Shown: positions 48,515 through 62,592, counted from the stretch's first letter. The stretch: 64,000 nucleotides of DNA from Pectobacterium sp. CFBP8739 (GCF_013449375.1 NZ_JACDRR010000028.1:41395-105394); one strand, 5' to 3'. Translations and numbers: made by a program. Notes: generated from the letters alone by a model not told the origin.

Positions 48515-49327
48515 CTACCAACCTTTCACTGCCCCGCCGTTAAAAATACGGTTAGCAGCCTGTTCCACCTCATCAGACTGATAGGCCTGAATAAATTTCT
48601 TCACGTTCTCCGCCTCCTTATTATCCTCACGGGTCACAATAATATTCACATACGGCGATTCTTTATCCTCAATAAAAATACCGTCTTTCGTTGGCGTTAA
48701 ACCGGTTTGCTGAATATAGGTCGTGCTAATAATCGCGACAGTGACTTGCGGATCGTCCAGCAAACGCGGCAGTTGTGCCCCTTCCACCTCCATAATACGC
48801 AGGTTATGCGTATTGGTCGTAATATCCAGCACCGTCGGTAATAAGCCCGTATCAGGTTTCAGGGTAATTAGTCCGGTTTTCTCCAGTAATAACAGCGCCC
48901 GCCCCAGATTCGTCGGATCGAAAGGAATCGCGATGGTATCGCCATCTTTCAGATCATTGATATTTTTTATTTTTTTTGAGTATCCCGCCATCGGGAAAAC
49001 GAAGGTATTTCCTACCGCCACCAGCTTATAACCGTGTTCGCGATTTTGCTGTTCCAAAAAAGGACGGTGTTGAAAGACATTCGCGTCCAAATCGCTTTTA
49101 TCCGTTGCCTCGTTCGGCAATAGGGAACCGCTAAACCCGACCAGTTCGACATCCAGACCATATTTCTCTTTTGCCACTTTCTTCGCGACGTCAGCGACAT
49201 CCTGTTCCGCACCATTAATCACCCCCACTTTAATATGGTTGGCAGAATGGCTTGCGTTATCGCATGCGGTCAGCGTCATCGCGGCCGTGACCATTCCCGC
49301 TACCAAAGCTATACGCCATTTCTTCAT
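48515..49327 (-). CDS. nlpA: NlpA/MetQ-family substrate-binding lipoprotein
   Basis: This 270-residue lipoprotein has a lipobox LTAC (Cys at about 22) and the NlpA/MetQ fold with the GVINGAEQDVADVAKKVAKE opening. It closely matches E. coli NlpA (272 residues). NlpA is a methionine-binding relative of MetQ anchored to the inner membrane. There is no ATPase or permease gene beside it, as for E. coli nlpA. The frame opens at 49357; the ATG at 49327 fits the signal peptide and follows a purine-rich GGGAATCAGAG tract. Confidence 0.9.
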   Translation of the reverse strand: MKKWRIALVAGMVTAAMTLTACDNASHSANHIKVGVINGAEQDVADVAKKVAKEKYGLDVELVGFSGSLLPNEATDKSDLDANVFQHRPFLEQQNREHGYKLVAVGNTFVFPMAGYSKKIKNINDLKDGDTIAIPFDPTNLGRALLLLEKTGLITLKPDTGLLPTVLDITTNTHNLRIMEVEGAQLPRLLDDPQVTVAIISTTYIQQTGLTPTKDGIFIEDKESPYVNIIVTREDNKEAENVKKFIQAYQSDEVEQAANRIFNGGAVKGW

Positions 49328-49573
49328 CACTCTGATTCCCTGATATCGTAAATACATTGATTTCTCAATATATTGATTTAAAGAAAAAAACAGTATGTCT
49401 CTCGATTACGCGAGTCAAATAACTCCGCGTTCTATCAATATGCTTTTCATCATTCGGTCAATACGTGTGGTGAATATGTTAAGCCGATTCCATTTTACTT
49501 ATCTGCTATTGCTCACCTCTTGATTCCCCCGCATTATGACACTTTGATGACTTTGGATTTACACGGCGAAACC

Positions 49574-50203
49574 ATGATTAATGTGGCTTTGGTTGACGAT
49601 CACATCGTTGTACGGTCTGGCTTTGCACAGCTTCTGGCATTAGAGAATGACATTCAGGTTGTTGGACAATATGCCTCGGCGGCACAGGCATGGCCGCATC
49701 TACTCAAACAGCCGCTTGACGTTACGGTGATTGATATCGCCATGCCGGATGAAAGCGGCCTGTCGCTATTAACCCGTCTGCGTCAACAGCGCCCTAATTT
49801 TCGCGCCATTATTCTGAGCATTTACGATACCACCGCATTTGTACAAAGCGCGTTGGATGCGGGTGCAGGTGGCTATCTCACGAAGCGCTGTGGTCCGGAA
49901 GAGTTAGTACAGGCCGTTCGCGTGGTCAGCAGCGGTGGGCTTTACCTGTGTGCCGATGCGCTGCACGCCATTCGCCATCAGCAGCAGCCACCGAAGGAGC
50001 TGCTGGCGCTGACCCCACGCGAGCGGGAAATATTCAGCCATCTGATCAACGGGATTAGTGTGAAAAGCATCGCTGAACAGCTCGAACTCAGCCATAAAAC
50101 CGTTCACGTGCACCGCGCCAACATTCTCAGTAAATTGCAGTGTGAATCAACGGTAGAGCTGGTGCACTTTGCGCTCCAGCACCAACTGCTGGCAGGGAAA
50201 TAG
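49574..50203 (+). CDS. uhpA: Response regulator UhpA-like
   Basis: This 209-residue regulator has a receiver domain (Asp54 in TVIDIAMPDE, acidic pair DD at 8-9) and a LuxR/NarL DNA-binding domain (about 140-205, SVKSIAEQLELSHKTVHVHRANILSKL). It resembles E. coli UhpA, which turns on hexose-phosphate transport. Frames start at 49520 and 49547, but MINVALVDDH at 49574 aligns with UhpA. It is followed after 3 bases by the sensor kinase gene. Confidence 0.87.
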   Translation: MINVALVDDHIVVRSGFAQLLALENDIQVVGQYASAAQAWPHLLKQPLDVTVIDIAMPDESGLSLLTRLRQQRPNFRAIILSIYDTTAFVQSALDAGAGGYLTKRCGPEELVQAVRVVSSGGLYLCADALHAIRHQQQPPKELLALTPREREIFSHLINGISVKSIAEQLELSHKTVHVHRANILSKLQCESTVELVHFALQHQLLAGK

Positions 50204-50206
50204 GCC

Positions 50207-51784
50207 ATGCGCCGTCTGCACGTCATCGGTATGACGCTGTTTTTGGCCTTTTTCTACAGCCTGACCTGGCTAGCGCTATGGACCATCAGTTTCTATTTAA
50301 GCAACAACGGTCAGCAAGCAGCACTGTTGCTACCGCAAGGGTTACGGCTGGCGCTGATGATTTTGCTGCCGCGTAAATACTGGCCGACCTTACTGCTTTC
50401 CGAAATCGCTATCCAGAGCGGGCTTATCAGCGAGCAGCTCATGACGCGTTCGCTGCTACTGCTTTCCCCGTTCCTCAGCCTGATTCCGGCCCTCATCACG
50501 CACAAAATTTGGCATCGCCATACGCTTTACTGGCAACGCCTCCTGCTGTTGCTGGCAGCGCTGTCGCTCAACACGATTCTGCACGGCATCGCCATTGGCC
50601 CCTGGTTGCATTCGCAACTGACGCAAACGCTGCTGGCCACGTTTACCGGAGGCGTCCTGCTGATTCCGTTCACCTATCTGCTGTACGAATACATCAAGCA
50701 GCAACACTTGCAGACCCTGCTGGCACAGGAGATCCCCGATCCGCCGCTGCGTACCTCGCTGCTGATTTGGTGCTCGCTGTTTTTTTCTATCGGCGTTTGC
50801 CTGCAAATGACGTTCACACCCGAGATGGAACGCCTGCTGCTAATCTTCGTTTTTCTGCCCAACGTGGTGATGGCGTATAAATTTGGCTGGCAAGGCGGCG
50901 TGCTCTCCGCCGTACTCGGCAGTTTGATGATTGCCGTCACGCGTCAGGTGAGCGGTGCCTTCGACGATTTGCGCGAACTGGAGCTATTTCTATCCACGCA
51001 GGCATTGCTCGGTATTGGGCTGGGGATCGCGATCAGCCGTCAGCAACAGCTGGCACAGCGGCTACAGCGCTATCGCCAGCAGTTGGAGCAGGAGTTGAAA
51101 ACTCGGCGGCGGCTCATGGAGCGCATCATCCATACCGAAGAGGCCGTACGCAAAGACATCGCGCGCGAGCTGCACGATGACATCGGCCAAAATATCACCG
51201 CCATTCAGATCCAGGCCATGCTGGTAAAACACAGCGCACCTGCCGAAGCCGCCCAGCATGCTGCTGGACAAATCAGCGAGCTGTCGCGACGCATCCACCA
51301 CACCACGCGCCAGCTTCTGCGCCAACTGCGCCCGCCAGTGCTGGATGAGATGGTGCTGGATAAAGCGTTGCATCATCTGGCGGATGAATTCGCCTTCGCC
51401 GCACGCGGCATTCAGTTTCAGCTGGATTATCAGCTTCCCACGCCCCCGCATGATGACGTGGTGGTTTTTACTCTTTACCGACTGGTGCAGGAACTGCTGA
51501 ATAACATCAACAAGCACGCCAGCGCTACGCAGATTATGGTTCGGCTTTCGCAGCAAGATGACATGATCACACTCGACGTCATTGATAACGGCGTGGGCAT
51601 TGCACAAAAAGACAGGACCAGCCCCACGAGCGGCGGCTTCGGCCTGCGGGGCATCGAGGAGCGCGTTCAGGCACTGGGTGGCAATTGGCTGGTGAAGACC
51701 GCGACCGGCAGTGAATCCACCACACTGCACGGCACACACATAATTGTTAACCTGCCCACAAAATTTAAACAAAAAGACGATTAG
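50207..51784 (+). CDS. uhpB: Sensor histidine kinase UhpB-like
   Basis: This 525-residue kinase has about eight membrane segments in a MASE1-like N-terminal half (about 1-290), then a dimerisation/phosphotransfer region (phospho-His in RELHDDIGQNITAI) and an ATPase domain (NNINKHASATQ, then NGVGIAQ, GFGLRGIEERV). It starts 3 bases after uhpA. E. coli UhpB works with the membrane sensor UhpC, whose gene follows here, so the three form a sugar-phosphate sensor. Confidence 0.87.
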   Translation: MRRLHVIGMTLFLAFFYSLTWLALWTISFYLSNNGQQAALLLPQGLRLALMILLPRKYWPTLLLSEIAIQSGLISEQLMTRSLLLLSPFLSLIPALITHKIWHRHTLYWQRLLLLLAALSLNTILHGIAIGPWLHSQLTQTLLATFTGGVLLIPFTYLLYEYIKQQHLQTLLAQEIPDPPLRTSLLIWCSLFFSIGVCLQMTFTPEMERLLLIFVFLPNVVMAYKFGWQGGVLSAVLGSLMIAVTRQVSGAFDDLRELELFLSTQALLGIGLGIAISRQQQLAQRLQRYRQQLEQELKTRRRLMERIIHTEEAVRKDIARELHDDIGQNITAIQIQAMLVKHSAPAEAAQHAAGQISELSRRIHHTTRQLLRQLRPPVLDEMVLDKALHHLADEFAFAARGIQFQLDYQLPTPPHDDVVVFTLYRLVQELLNNINKHASATQIMVRLSQQDDMITLDVIDNGVGIAQKDRTSPTSGGFGLRGIEERVQALGGNWLVKTATGSESTTLHGTHIIVNLPTKFKQKDD

Positions 51785-51873
51785 CTAGGAATTATTCCTA
51801 GTCACCTAAAACCTTGTCTCATCCTTTTTGATTCGCATCCCCCTACTCTTCTCTCAACGCGACGGAGAACCCC

Positions 51874-53214
51874 ATGCACGCACCCATGTTTTCTACGGGC
51901 CAGGACTCAACGGGACAGCTTTCACCCACACAAATCAGCCAGCGCTATCGCTACTGGCGACCACGGTTGCTGATTTCCATGGTCATCGGGTACGCCACGT
52001 TTTACCTGACGCGCAAAAGCATCAACTTCGTCATGCCGGTGATGCAGTTGGAATTAGGGTTAAGCAAAGGCGATATCGGTCTTCTGGGGACGTTGTTTTA
52101 TCTCTGTTACGGCGCCTCCAAGTTTATTTCCGGCATCGTGTGCGATCGCAGCCAGGTGCGCTGGTTTATGGGCGTCGGGCTGATGATTACTGGGGTGCTG
52201 AACATTCTGTTCATGTACTGCCAGTCGCTCACGGGGTTACTGATTGTCTGGGCGCTGAACGGGTTCTTTCAGGGCTGGGGTTGGCCCCCCTGCGCCAGGC
52301 TGCTGAGCAGTTGGTATTCGCGCAATGAGCGCGGTCTCTGGTGGGGATGCTGGAATACGTCAATCAATATTGGCGGCGCTGCGGTTCCCCTGCTCGCAGG
52401 CTATCTGGTCTCAGAATGGGGATGGCAGGCAGCGCTGCTGGTGCCGGGCATCATCGGCATTGTGATTGGTCTGTGGCTGTGCTGGCAGCTGTGCGACAAA
52501 CCGCAGCAGCAGGGATTGCCCAGTGTCGGCCAGTGGCGACGTGATGCGCTGGAGATTCGTCAGGAGCAGCAGAGTCCGCCGATGCCGATGCGCCAGATTT
52601 TGCGTGATGCGATTCTGCGTAACCGCACCATCTGGCTGCTCGGGTTCTCCTACATTCTGGTGTACCTGATTCGTATCGCACTGAATGACTGGGGAAACAT
52701 CTGGCTGTCGGAGAGCCACGGCTTCAACCTCCTCAGCGCGAACGCCACGCTGTCGCTGTTTGAACTCGGTGGATTGCTGGGGGCGCTGTTTGCCGGTTGG
52801 GGGTCGGACCTGCTGTTTCGTGGTCAACGCGCACCGATGATTTTGCTGTTTGCCCTCGGGCTGTTTTTAACCATGACCGCGCTGTGGCTGGCACCGATTC
52901 ACCACTATTCACTGCTCGCGGCCTGTTTCTTCAGTATCGGTTTTTTTGTTTTTGGACCACAGATGTTGATCGGTCTGGCTGCAACGGAATACAGCCATAA
53001 GGATGCTGCAGGCACGGTGACAGGTTTTCTGGCGTTGTTCGCCTATCTGGGGGCGGCGTTGGCAGGCTGGCCACTGGCACAGGTGCTGCAACACTACGGA
53101 TGGTCGGGATTTTTTACTCTGCTGGCGTTGGCTTCAGCTTGCATCGGACTGTTATTGATGCCGCTGCTGATGGCAGGCGTAAGCCGCCGGGAACGTTTGA
53201 TGACATCAAAATAG
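51874..53214 (+). CDS. uhpC: MFS sugar-phosphate sensor/transporter UhpC-like
   Basis: This 446-residue protein has twelve membrane segments and OPA-family features: the GYATFYLTRKSINF first helix, PVMQLELGLSKGDIGLLGT and GWGWPPCARLLSSWYSR. E. coli UhpC binds external glucose 6-phosphate and activates UhpB. This could also be a transporter of the UhpT/GlpT type, but its place behind uhpAB favours the sensor. It is 39 bases from afuA, so the sensor and ABC genes may form one transcript. Confidence 0.85.
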   Translation: MHAPMFSTGQDSTGQLSPTQISQRYRYWRPRLLISMVIGYATFYLTRKSINFVMPVMQLELGLSKGDIGLLGTLFYLCYGASKFISGIVCDRSQVRWFMGVGLMITGVLNILFMYCQSLTGLLIVWALNGFFQGWGWPPCARLLSSWYSRNERGLWWGCWNTSINIGGAAVPLLAGYLVSEWGWQAALLVPGIIGIVIGLWLCWQLCDKPQQQGLPSVGQWRRDALEIRQEQQSPPMPMRQILRDAILRNRTIWLLGFSYILVYLIRIALNDWGNIWLSESHGFNLLSANATLSLFELGGLLGALFAGWGSDLLFRGQRAPMILLFALGLFLTMTALWLAPIHHYSLLAACFFSIGFFVFGPQMLIGLAATEYSHKDAAGTVTGFLALFAYLGAALAGWPLAQVLQHYGWSGFFTLLALASACIGLLLMPLLMAGVSRRERLMTSK

Positions 53215-53253
53215 CGATAACTATCGATAATTATATAAGAGAAGGAAAACATC

Positions 53254-54288
53254 ATGAAACTGAGTACCTTAACTACCCTCATCGCCGCTGGACTGACCGT
53301 TGCTGCTGTTACCACCACTACCGCTCGGGCGGAAGGACGCCTGGTCATTTACTGTAGCGCCACCAACACCTTCTGCGAAGAAGAAGCCAAGGCCTTCGGT
53401 GAGAAACACAATGTTAAAACCTCCTTTATCCGCAACGGTTCTGGCAGCACACTGGCGAAAGTCGATGCAGAGAAGAAAAACCCTCAGGCTGACGTCTGGT
53501 ACGGCGGCACACTGGATCCGCAATCTCAAGCGGGCGAGATGGATCTGCTGGAACCCTATCAGTCTAAAAACCTTGATCAGATCATGCCGCAGTTCCGCGA
53601 TCCCGCGAAACGTAAAGGCAACTACTCGTCTGCCGTTTACGTCGGCATCCTCGGCTTCGGCGTCAACACCGATCGCCTGAAAGAGAAAAATCTGCCGGTT
53701 CCACAATGCTGGAAAGATCTGACCAACCCAATCTACAAAGGCGAAATCCAGATTGCCGACCCACAAAGTTCCGGTACGGCTTATACCGCACTGGCGACCT
53801 TCTCCCAGCTGTGGGGTCAGGATCAGGCCTTTGATTACCTGAAAAAACTGAATACCAACGTGTCGCAGTACACCAAATCCGGTATTGCCCCAGCACGTAA
53901 CGCCGCACGTGGCGAAACTGCTATCGGCATCGGCTTCCTGCATGACTACTCGCTGGAAAAAGAGAAAGGCGCGCCACTGACGCTGATCTCTCCGTGTGAA
54001 GGCACCGGCTATGAAATTGGCGGCGTCAGCATCCTGAAAGGCGCGCGCAATATGGATAACGCCAAGCTGTTCGTTGACTGGGCGCTGTCAAAAGAAGCAC
54101 AGGAACTCTCCTGGAAGAAAGGCCAGTCCTACCAGATTCTGACCAACACCACTGCAGAAGCGTCCCCACTGTCGCTGAAATTGCAGGATCTGAAACTGAT
54201 CAACTACGACATGGACAAATACGGCGCGGCAGACGTGCGTAAAGAGCTGATTTCCAAGTGGGTTAACGAAGTCAAAATGGGCCAATAA
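53254..54288 (+). CDS. afuA: ABC transporter binding protein AfuA-like (probable hexose-phosphate importer)
   Basis: This 344-residue periplasmic protein has a signal peptide (cleavage near ARA-EGRLV) and the FbpA-like fold used for iron and small anions, with the opening VIYCSATNTFCEEEAKAF. Such proteins are often named ferric-iron binding proteins. AfuA of Actinobacillus and enteric pathogens binds sugar phosphates instead, and the genes for a hexose-phosphate sensor lie directly upstream. Ribosome-binding site AAGGAA precedes its ATG. No Fur box was seen. Confidence 0.85.
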   Translation: MKLSTLTTLIAAGLTVAAVTTTTARAEGRLVIYCSATNTFCEEEAKAFGEKHNVKTSFIRNGSGSTLAKVDAEKKNPQADVWYGGTLDPQSQAGEMDLLEPYQSKNLDQIMPQFRDPAKRKGNYSSAVYVGILGFGVNTDRLKEKNLPVPQCWKDLTNPIYKGEIQIADPQSSGTAYTALATFSQLWGQDQAFDYLKKLNTNVSQYTKSGIAPARNAARGETAIGIGFLHDYSLEKEKGAPLTLISPCEGTGYEIGGVSILKGARNMDNAKLFVDWALSKEAQELSWKKGQSYQILTNTTAEASPLSLKLQDLKLINYDMDKYGAADVRKELISKWVNEVKMGQ

Positions 54289-54341
54289 TCTCGATTCATT
54301 GCCTTTGATTCATTGACTTCTATTGATTGAAAAATAATGGG

Positions 54342-54387
54342 AACACGGCGGCGAGGCTTGCTCGCATTTCGCTTAACGCCGTGTTTT
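54342..54387 (+). terminator. Branched hairpin after afuA (attenuator)
   Basis: AACACGGCG pairs with CGCCGTGTT, with an inner hairpin GCGAG / CTCGC, followed by TT. It would let the binding protein be made in excess over the membrane genes, as is usual for ABC importers. Confidence 0.55.
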
Positions 54388-54485
54388 CAGCATCGCTAAT
54401 TAACCATTACTCAATATTATTCACCACCTAATACCTGTGACGATTCAATCTTATAAAACAACGCTATAAAGCACCAGGGAACCTT

Positions 54486-56564
54486 ATGTCACACACACAA
54501 ACGCTTTCACCGACGCCTAAGCGGGATCCCATTTTCCTGTGGCTGGCGCTGATTGCAGCAACCTTCTTGCTGCTGCCAGCGTGGAGCCTGGATTACGGCC
54601 TGCTGGATGCCTCACGCGATGAACTGCTGGCAGCCTACAGCTGGTCAAACCTGAATATCAGCCTGCTGTGGTTCCTGCTCCCATTAGGGTTGCTGGCGCG
54701 TCCGCTGTTTACGCCCGGTCGGGAACAGCGTGGCCGCCACCGTTTTGATGCAGCTTATGCGTTGTTCTGTGCGCTTTTCGTGGTCATCAGTGCCACGGTT
54801 GAAGGGCGCGGAATGGGCTATGGCACGATCGCACTATTTGTCGCGCTGAGTGCGATTATTACGCTGGCGCTCTCTAGGCTGGACTGGCTGGGTGGCGATC
54901 GCTTCGTCATCGGCTCGCTCATCAGCATCATCGCGCTGATTGGCGTGTTTATTCTTTACCCCAGCATCGCCATCTTCATCCCGATGTTCACCAACGACAG
55001 CGGCGAATTCGCACCGCTGGCATTTATGCAGATTCTGGGTCAGACACACATTTTACGGGTGATCTGGAACTCATTCCTGCTGTCGGTTGCTGTCGGTATC
55101 GGCTGTACTTTCTTCGGTATGGTGCTAGCGATCTACACCTCGCGCATCGCCCGCCGCTCCGCGATTATCGGCCGTATTTTCTCCATACTGCCTATCGTTA
55201 CGCCACCATTTGTTGTCGGATTAGGCGTGACGCTGATGATGGGCCGCTCCGGTTACATGACCGAGCTGATGGTGGATTGGTTCGGGCTGACGAACACCAA
55301 CTGGCTGTATGGTTTTACCGGCATCTGGCTGGCGCAGGTACTCGCCTTCACACCAATGTCATTTATGATTCTGGAAGGCGCGATGAAGACGATTCATCCG
55401 TCGCTGGAAGAAGCGTCGTACACCCTGCGTGCTAACCGTTATCAAACCTTTCAGCGGGTTTTCCTACCCTTGCTGAAACCGGCGCTCGCCAACTCGTTCC
55501 TGATCGTGATCGTCCAGTCGCTGGCCGACTTCAGTAACCCACTGGTGCTGGGCGGTAACTTCGACGTACTCGCCACCCAGATTTACTTCTACATCACCGG
55601 GGCCCAACTGGATTACCAGTCAGCCAGTACGCTCGGCGTTGTCCTGCTGGTGTTCTCACTGGCCGTGTTCTGCGTGCAATATCTGTGGATCGGTAAACGC
55701 TCCTACGTGACGATTTCGGGTAAATCCTCTCGGGGTGATGTGCAGCCGCTACCCGTTTCGTTGGTGTGGATCGTCAGCATCCTGCTCTATGTCTGGATTG
55801 CCTTTAACGTCTTGCTATACGGCAGCATTTTCTACGGCAGCTTTACCGTTAACTGGGGCGTGGATTACACCCTGACGCTGGCAAATTTCAGCAAGCTGTT
55901 CGGGCAAGGCTTTAGCGACGGCGCCTGGCCTTCCCTGCTGGATACGCTGTTGTTCGCGGGTATCGCCGCACCGATTACGGCACTGTTCGGACTACTTATC
56001 GCCTACATCGTGGTGCGCCAGCAGTTCTACGGCAAGAAGGCTATCGAGTTCACCACCATGCTGTGCTTTGCGGTACCGGGTACGGTTGCCGGTGTGTCTT
56101 ACATCCTGGCCTTTAACAGCGCGCCGGTTTACTTAACGGGAACCGCAGTGATCGTCATCATGTCGATGGTGATGCGTAACGTGCCGGTTGGTATCCGTGC
56201 GGGTATTGCCGGACTGGGGCAGTTGGATAAATCACTGGACGAAGCATCACTCAGCCTGCGTGCGGGTTCGATGCGCACGGTGTTTTATATTCTGCTACCG
56301 CTGCTGCGTCCGGCCATTTTGTCTGCACTGATTTACAGTTTCGTACGTGCGATTACCACCGTCAGCGCCATTATCTTCTTAGTTACACCGGATACTCGCG
56401 TCGCCACATCTTACATTCTTAACCGCGTGGAAGACGGTGAATACGGTATGGCGATTGCCTACGGTTCCATCCTGATTGTGGTCATGCTGGCCATTATTTT
56501 CCTGTTCGATTATCTGGTCGGTGAAGCGCGGATTTCCCGCACGAAAGCCAAGAATAATGCCTAA
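54486..56564 (+). CDS. afuB: ABC transporter permease AfuB-like
   Basis: This 692-residue permease has about twelve membrane segments in two fused FbpB-type halves (about 110-410 and 450-690). Each half has the EAA-type loop that docks the ATPase ([18 protein letters not shown] and [18 protein letters not shown]). The double permease is normal for AfuB and FbpB families. It lies between the binding-protein and ATPase genes. Confidence 0.88.
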   Translation: MSHTQTLSPTPKRDPIFLWLALIAATFLLLPAWSLDYGLLDASRDELLAAYSWSNLNISLLWFLLPLGLLARPLFTPGREQRGRHRFDAAYALFCALFVVISATVEGRGMGYGTIALFVALSAIITLALSRLDWLGGDRFVIGSLISIIALIGVFILYPSIAIFIPMFTNDSGEFAPLAFMQILGQTHILRVIWNSFLLSVAVGIGCTFFGMVLAIYTSRIARRSAIIGRIFSILPIVTPPFVVGLGVTLMMGRSGYMTELMVDWFGLTNTNWLYGFTGIWLAQVLAFTPMSFMILEGAMKTIHPSLEEASYTLRANRYQTFQRVFLPLLKPALANSFLIVIVQSLADFSNPLVLGGNFDVLATQIYFYITGAQLDYQSASTLGVVLLVFSLAVFCVQYLWIGKRSYVTISGKSSRGDVQPLPVSLVWIVSILLYVWIAFNVLLYGSIFYGSFTVNWGVDYTLTLANFSKLFGQGFSDGAWPSLLDTLLFAGIAAPITALFGLLIAYIVVRQQFYGKKAIEFTTMLCFAVPGTVAGVSYILAFNSAPVYLTGTAVIVIMSMVMRNVPVGIRAGIAGLGQLDKSLDEASLSLRAGSMRTVFYILLPLLRPAILSALIYSFVRAITTVSAIIFLVTPDTRVATSYILNRVEDGEYGMAIAYGSILIVVMLAIIFLFDYLVGEARISRTKAKNNA

Positions 56565-56578
56565 GCGGAGTGATTACC

Positions 56579-57628
56579 TTGAATACTGAAAAAAGCTTTG
56601 TCGAACTGAAGCACATCACTAAACGCTTCGGCAACAACACCGTCATTGATGACTTGAATCTGGCGATCCCACAGGGAAAGATGGTCACGCTGTTAGGGCC
56701 CTCTGGCTGCGGTAAAACGACGGTACTTCGGGCGGTTGCCGGTTTGGAAAAACCGACAGAAGGCCAGATTTTCATCGATGGCGAAGACGTCACCGAGCGC
56801 TCAATTCAGCAGCGCGATATCTGCATGGTGTTCCAGTCTTACGCCCTCTTCCCGCACATGTCGCTGGGGGAAAACATTGGCTACGGGCTGAAAATGCTCG
56901 GTCGCCCGAAAGCGGAAATCAATCAACGCGTAAAAGAAGCGCTGGCGCTGGTCGACCTGGCAGGGTTTGAAGATCGCTACGTCGACCAGATTTCCGGCGG
57001 ACAGCAGCAGCGTGTCGCTTTGGCGCGTGCGCTGATCCTCAAACCTAAAGTCCTGCTGTTCGATGAGCCACTGAGTAACCTTGATGCTAACCTGCGCCGC
57101 AGCATGCGTGAGAAAATCCGTGAGCTTCAGCAGCAGTTCAACATCACCTCGTTGTATGTTACGCACGATCAGAGCGAAGCCTTCGCGGTATCCGACATGG
57201 TTCTCGTGATGAACAAAGGCAAAATCATGCAGTTGGGTGCGCCGCAGGAACTTTATCGCCAGCCGGCTTCCCGCTTCATGGCCAGCTTTATGGGAGATGC
57301 CAACATTTTCCCTGCCACCTTCACGGTAGACAGCGTGAACATCTACGGCTATCTCATTCCGCGTCCGCAGGGCTTTGCCGCCGGCTTAAGCGAATCGACT
57401 GTCGGTATTCGCCCAGAAGCCATTACGCTCAGCCATCAGGGTGACGAAAGCCAGCGTTGCACCATCACGCAGGTCGCCTACATGGGGCCGCAGTACGAAG
57501 TGCAGGTGGACTGGCACGGACAGTCAATGCTGTTGCAGGTTAACGCAACCCAGCTTCAGCCGAATCCGGGTGACAACTACTATCTGCAAATCCACCCTTA
57601 CGGCATGTTTGTGTTGTCCGAGCAGTAA
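56579..57628 (+). CDS. afuC: ABC transporter ATPase AfuC-like
   Basis: This 349-residue ATPase has Walker [10 protein letters not shown], signature ISGGQQQR, Walker B VLLFDEP and a C-terminal regulatory TOBE region (about 245-345). It matches E. coli AfuC (348 residues) closely. The frame opens at GTG 56570, but the spacing to its GGA is too short. The TTG at 56579 has GGAG eight bases upstream and aligns with the E. coli start. The gene begins 14 bases after afuB and ends at a strong terminator. Confidence 0.88.
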   Translation: MNTEKSFVELKHITKRFGNNTVIDDLNLAIPQGKMVTLLGPSGCGKTTVLRAVAGLEKPTEGQIFIDGEDVTERSIQQRDICMVFQSYALFPHMSLGENIGYGLKMLGRPKAEINQRVKEALALVDLAGFEDRYVDQISGGQQQRVALARALILKPKVLLFDEPLSNLDANLRRSMREKIRELQQQFNITSLYVTHDQSEAFAVSDMVLVMNKGKIMQLGAPQELYRQPASRFMASFMGDANIFPATFTVDSVNIYGYLIPRPQGFAAGLSESTVGIRPEAITLSHQGDESQRCTITQVAYMGPQYEVQVDWHGQSMLLQVNATQLQPNPGDNYYLQIHPYGMFVLSEQ

Positions 57629-57650
57629 ATATCGGATAGTTATCCACCAC

Positions 57651-57687
57651 AAACTGGGAGCGCTTGCTCCCAGTTTTACTTTTTACA
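57651..57687 (+). terminator. Strong rho-independent terminator after afuC
   Basis: AAACTGGGAGC pairs perfectly with GCTCCCAGTTT across a 4-base loop and is followed by TACTTTTTAC. It ends the uhp-afu transcript before lacI. Confidence 0.85.
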
Positions 57688-57830
57688 AACATCTAAGAAC
57701 GCCTACAAACGTCAGTTTCTCTTCGGCCGACTTCGATTGCGCCGGAATACATACACCGATTACGGATTCCCTGTGCGATTTGTTATGATGATGCTCTTTT
57801 ACGCATAGAATCACGCACGGAATAGCCGCA

Positions 57831-58907
57831 ATGAAACAGAAACCCATAACCTTACACGATGTCGCCGAGTACGCTGGGGTTTCCTATCAGACGGTTTCCC
57901 GCGTGCTGAACCAAGCACCTCATGTGTCATCCCGTACTCGCAGTAAAGTGGAACAGGCGATGGCGGCACTTAACTACACACCTAATCGCGTCGCCCAGCA
58001 ACTGGCAGGGAAAACCATCACCACTCTGGGGCTGGTCACCACCGATCTTTCGCTGCACGCACCTTCACAAATTGCTGCGGCGATTAAGAGCACTGCCAGT
58101 CAGTTAGGTATTAACATTGTGATGTCCATGCTGAGCAGCCCGGATGTCAACACCTGCAATAACGCCGTTAACGACCTGCTTTCTCAGCGGGTCAGCGGGG
58201 TTATCGTGAATGTCCCGCTCTCATCGGATGACGTCGCCCACATTAGCCAGACTTGTGCCGATACGCCCGTCCTGTTCATGGATGCCGATCCGCATACCGA
58301 CATACTGAACGTCATGTTCGACCCCGATCACGGCGCACGTTTGGCTATCGCCCATCTCTTGCAACTGGGGCACCAGCATATCGCCCTATTGACGGGACCA
58401 ATGACCTCGATTTCAGCCTGCCTGCGCTATGAAGGCTGGCTAGCCGAGTTAGAAAAACAGCAGCTCTCGCCTGCTTCAGTGCTGCATGGCGACTGGAGCG
58501 CTGCTTCCGGTTACCACCAGACGCTGGCCCTGCTGGGGCAATCTCAGCGCGTCTCCGCCATTGTTGTAGCGAACGATCAAATGGCGCTTGGCGTTCTGCG
58601 CGCACTGCACGAATATGGCCTTCGTGTGCCGGAACAGATGTCAGTCATCGGCTTTGACGATACTCAGGACAGCGCGTATTACACCCCACCACTGACAACC
58701 ATTCGCCAGGATTTCAGGCTATTAGGTAAAGAAGGCGTCACTCGTTTGCTCGCCACGCTACGCGATCCTACTCAGAGTACGTCACTGCTGTTACCCACCG
58801 AACTGATCGTACGCCATAGCACCGCGGTGCATTCATCAACACATGCCTCCCTGCAAGAACTCACCAAAAACTTGTTGGACATTACACGCCAGCTCCAAAT
58901 GCTGTAA
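57831..58907 (+). CDS. lacI: Lac repressor
   Basis: This 358-residue LacI-family repressor has an N-terminal helix-turn-helix (ITLHDVAEYAGVSYQTVSRVLN) followed by a hinge (about 50-60) and a sugar-binding core. A C-terminal leucine-rich helix (LQELTKNLLDITRQL) could form the tetramer, as in E. coli LacI. Helix 2 carries the Tyr-Gln-Thr residues (SYQTVSRV) that read lacO in E. coli. It precedes lacZ, with a near-perfect lacO1 between them. Confidence 0.92.
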   Translation: MKQKPITLHDVAEYAGVSYQTVSRVLNQAPHVSSRTRSKVEQAMAALNYTPNRVAQQLAGKTITTLGLVTTDLSLHAPSQIAAAIKSTASQLGINIVMSMLSSPDVNTCNNAVNDLLSQRVSGVIVNVPLSSDDVAHISQTCADTPVLFMDADPHTDILNVMFDPDHGARLAIAHLLQLGHQHIALLTGPMTSISACLRYEGWLAELEKQQLSPASVLHGDWSAASGYHQTLALLGQSQRVSAIVVANDQMALGVLRALHEYGLRVPEQMSVIGFDDTQDSAYYTPPLTTIRQDFRLLGKEGVTRLLATLRDPTQSTSLLLPTELIVRHSTAVHSSTHASLQELTKNLLDITRQLQML

Positions 58908-59056
58908 TCCTTTACACAATAGCCCCCTATTCACTGCCGATGCCAAACATTAACAAAATAAGATGATAAACAATAAGTTATTTATACCTCTTCGTTGATT
59001 TATTGCGTCGTGCTTTCCAAATTCGATGTTCTCTCATTGTTCTTACAAACGATCTT

Positions 59057-59072
59057 TGTGATCGCTTCCACT
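59057..59072. promoter_or_regulatory. CRP site of the lac promoter
   Basis: TGTGA-TCGCTT-CCACT matches TGTGA-N6-TCACA at 7 of 10 bases. Its centre is about 60 bases before the predicted start, close to the -61.5 spacing of E. coli lac. Confidence 0.5.
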
Positions 59073-59089
59073 TTATTGTCACGTTCCAC

Positions 59090-59117
59090 TTTACTCGCCT
59101 TGATGAGTCGATATGTT
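59090..59117 (+). promoter_or_regulatory. Predicted lacZ promoter
   Basis: -35 TTTACT and -10 TATGTT are separated by 16 bases. E. coli lac uses TTTACA and TATGTT, so this looks like the same promoter with a slightly short spacer. Confidence 0.6.
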
Positions 59118-59121
59118 ATGA

Positions 59122-62334
<3,213 letters not shown>

Positions 62335-62377
62335 TATGAAAAAGCAGTATTAAAAAACGACGAAAGAGCGCGGTATC

Positions 62378-62502
<125 letters not shown>

Positions 62503-62592
62503 CCGCCTCTTTCCACCCTGTTTATATCCAGCAAGTATCTATCCGACGTCAAAATAAACGTTGCGGATATTATACATATCGGAGAAAGCAAC

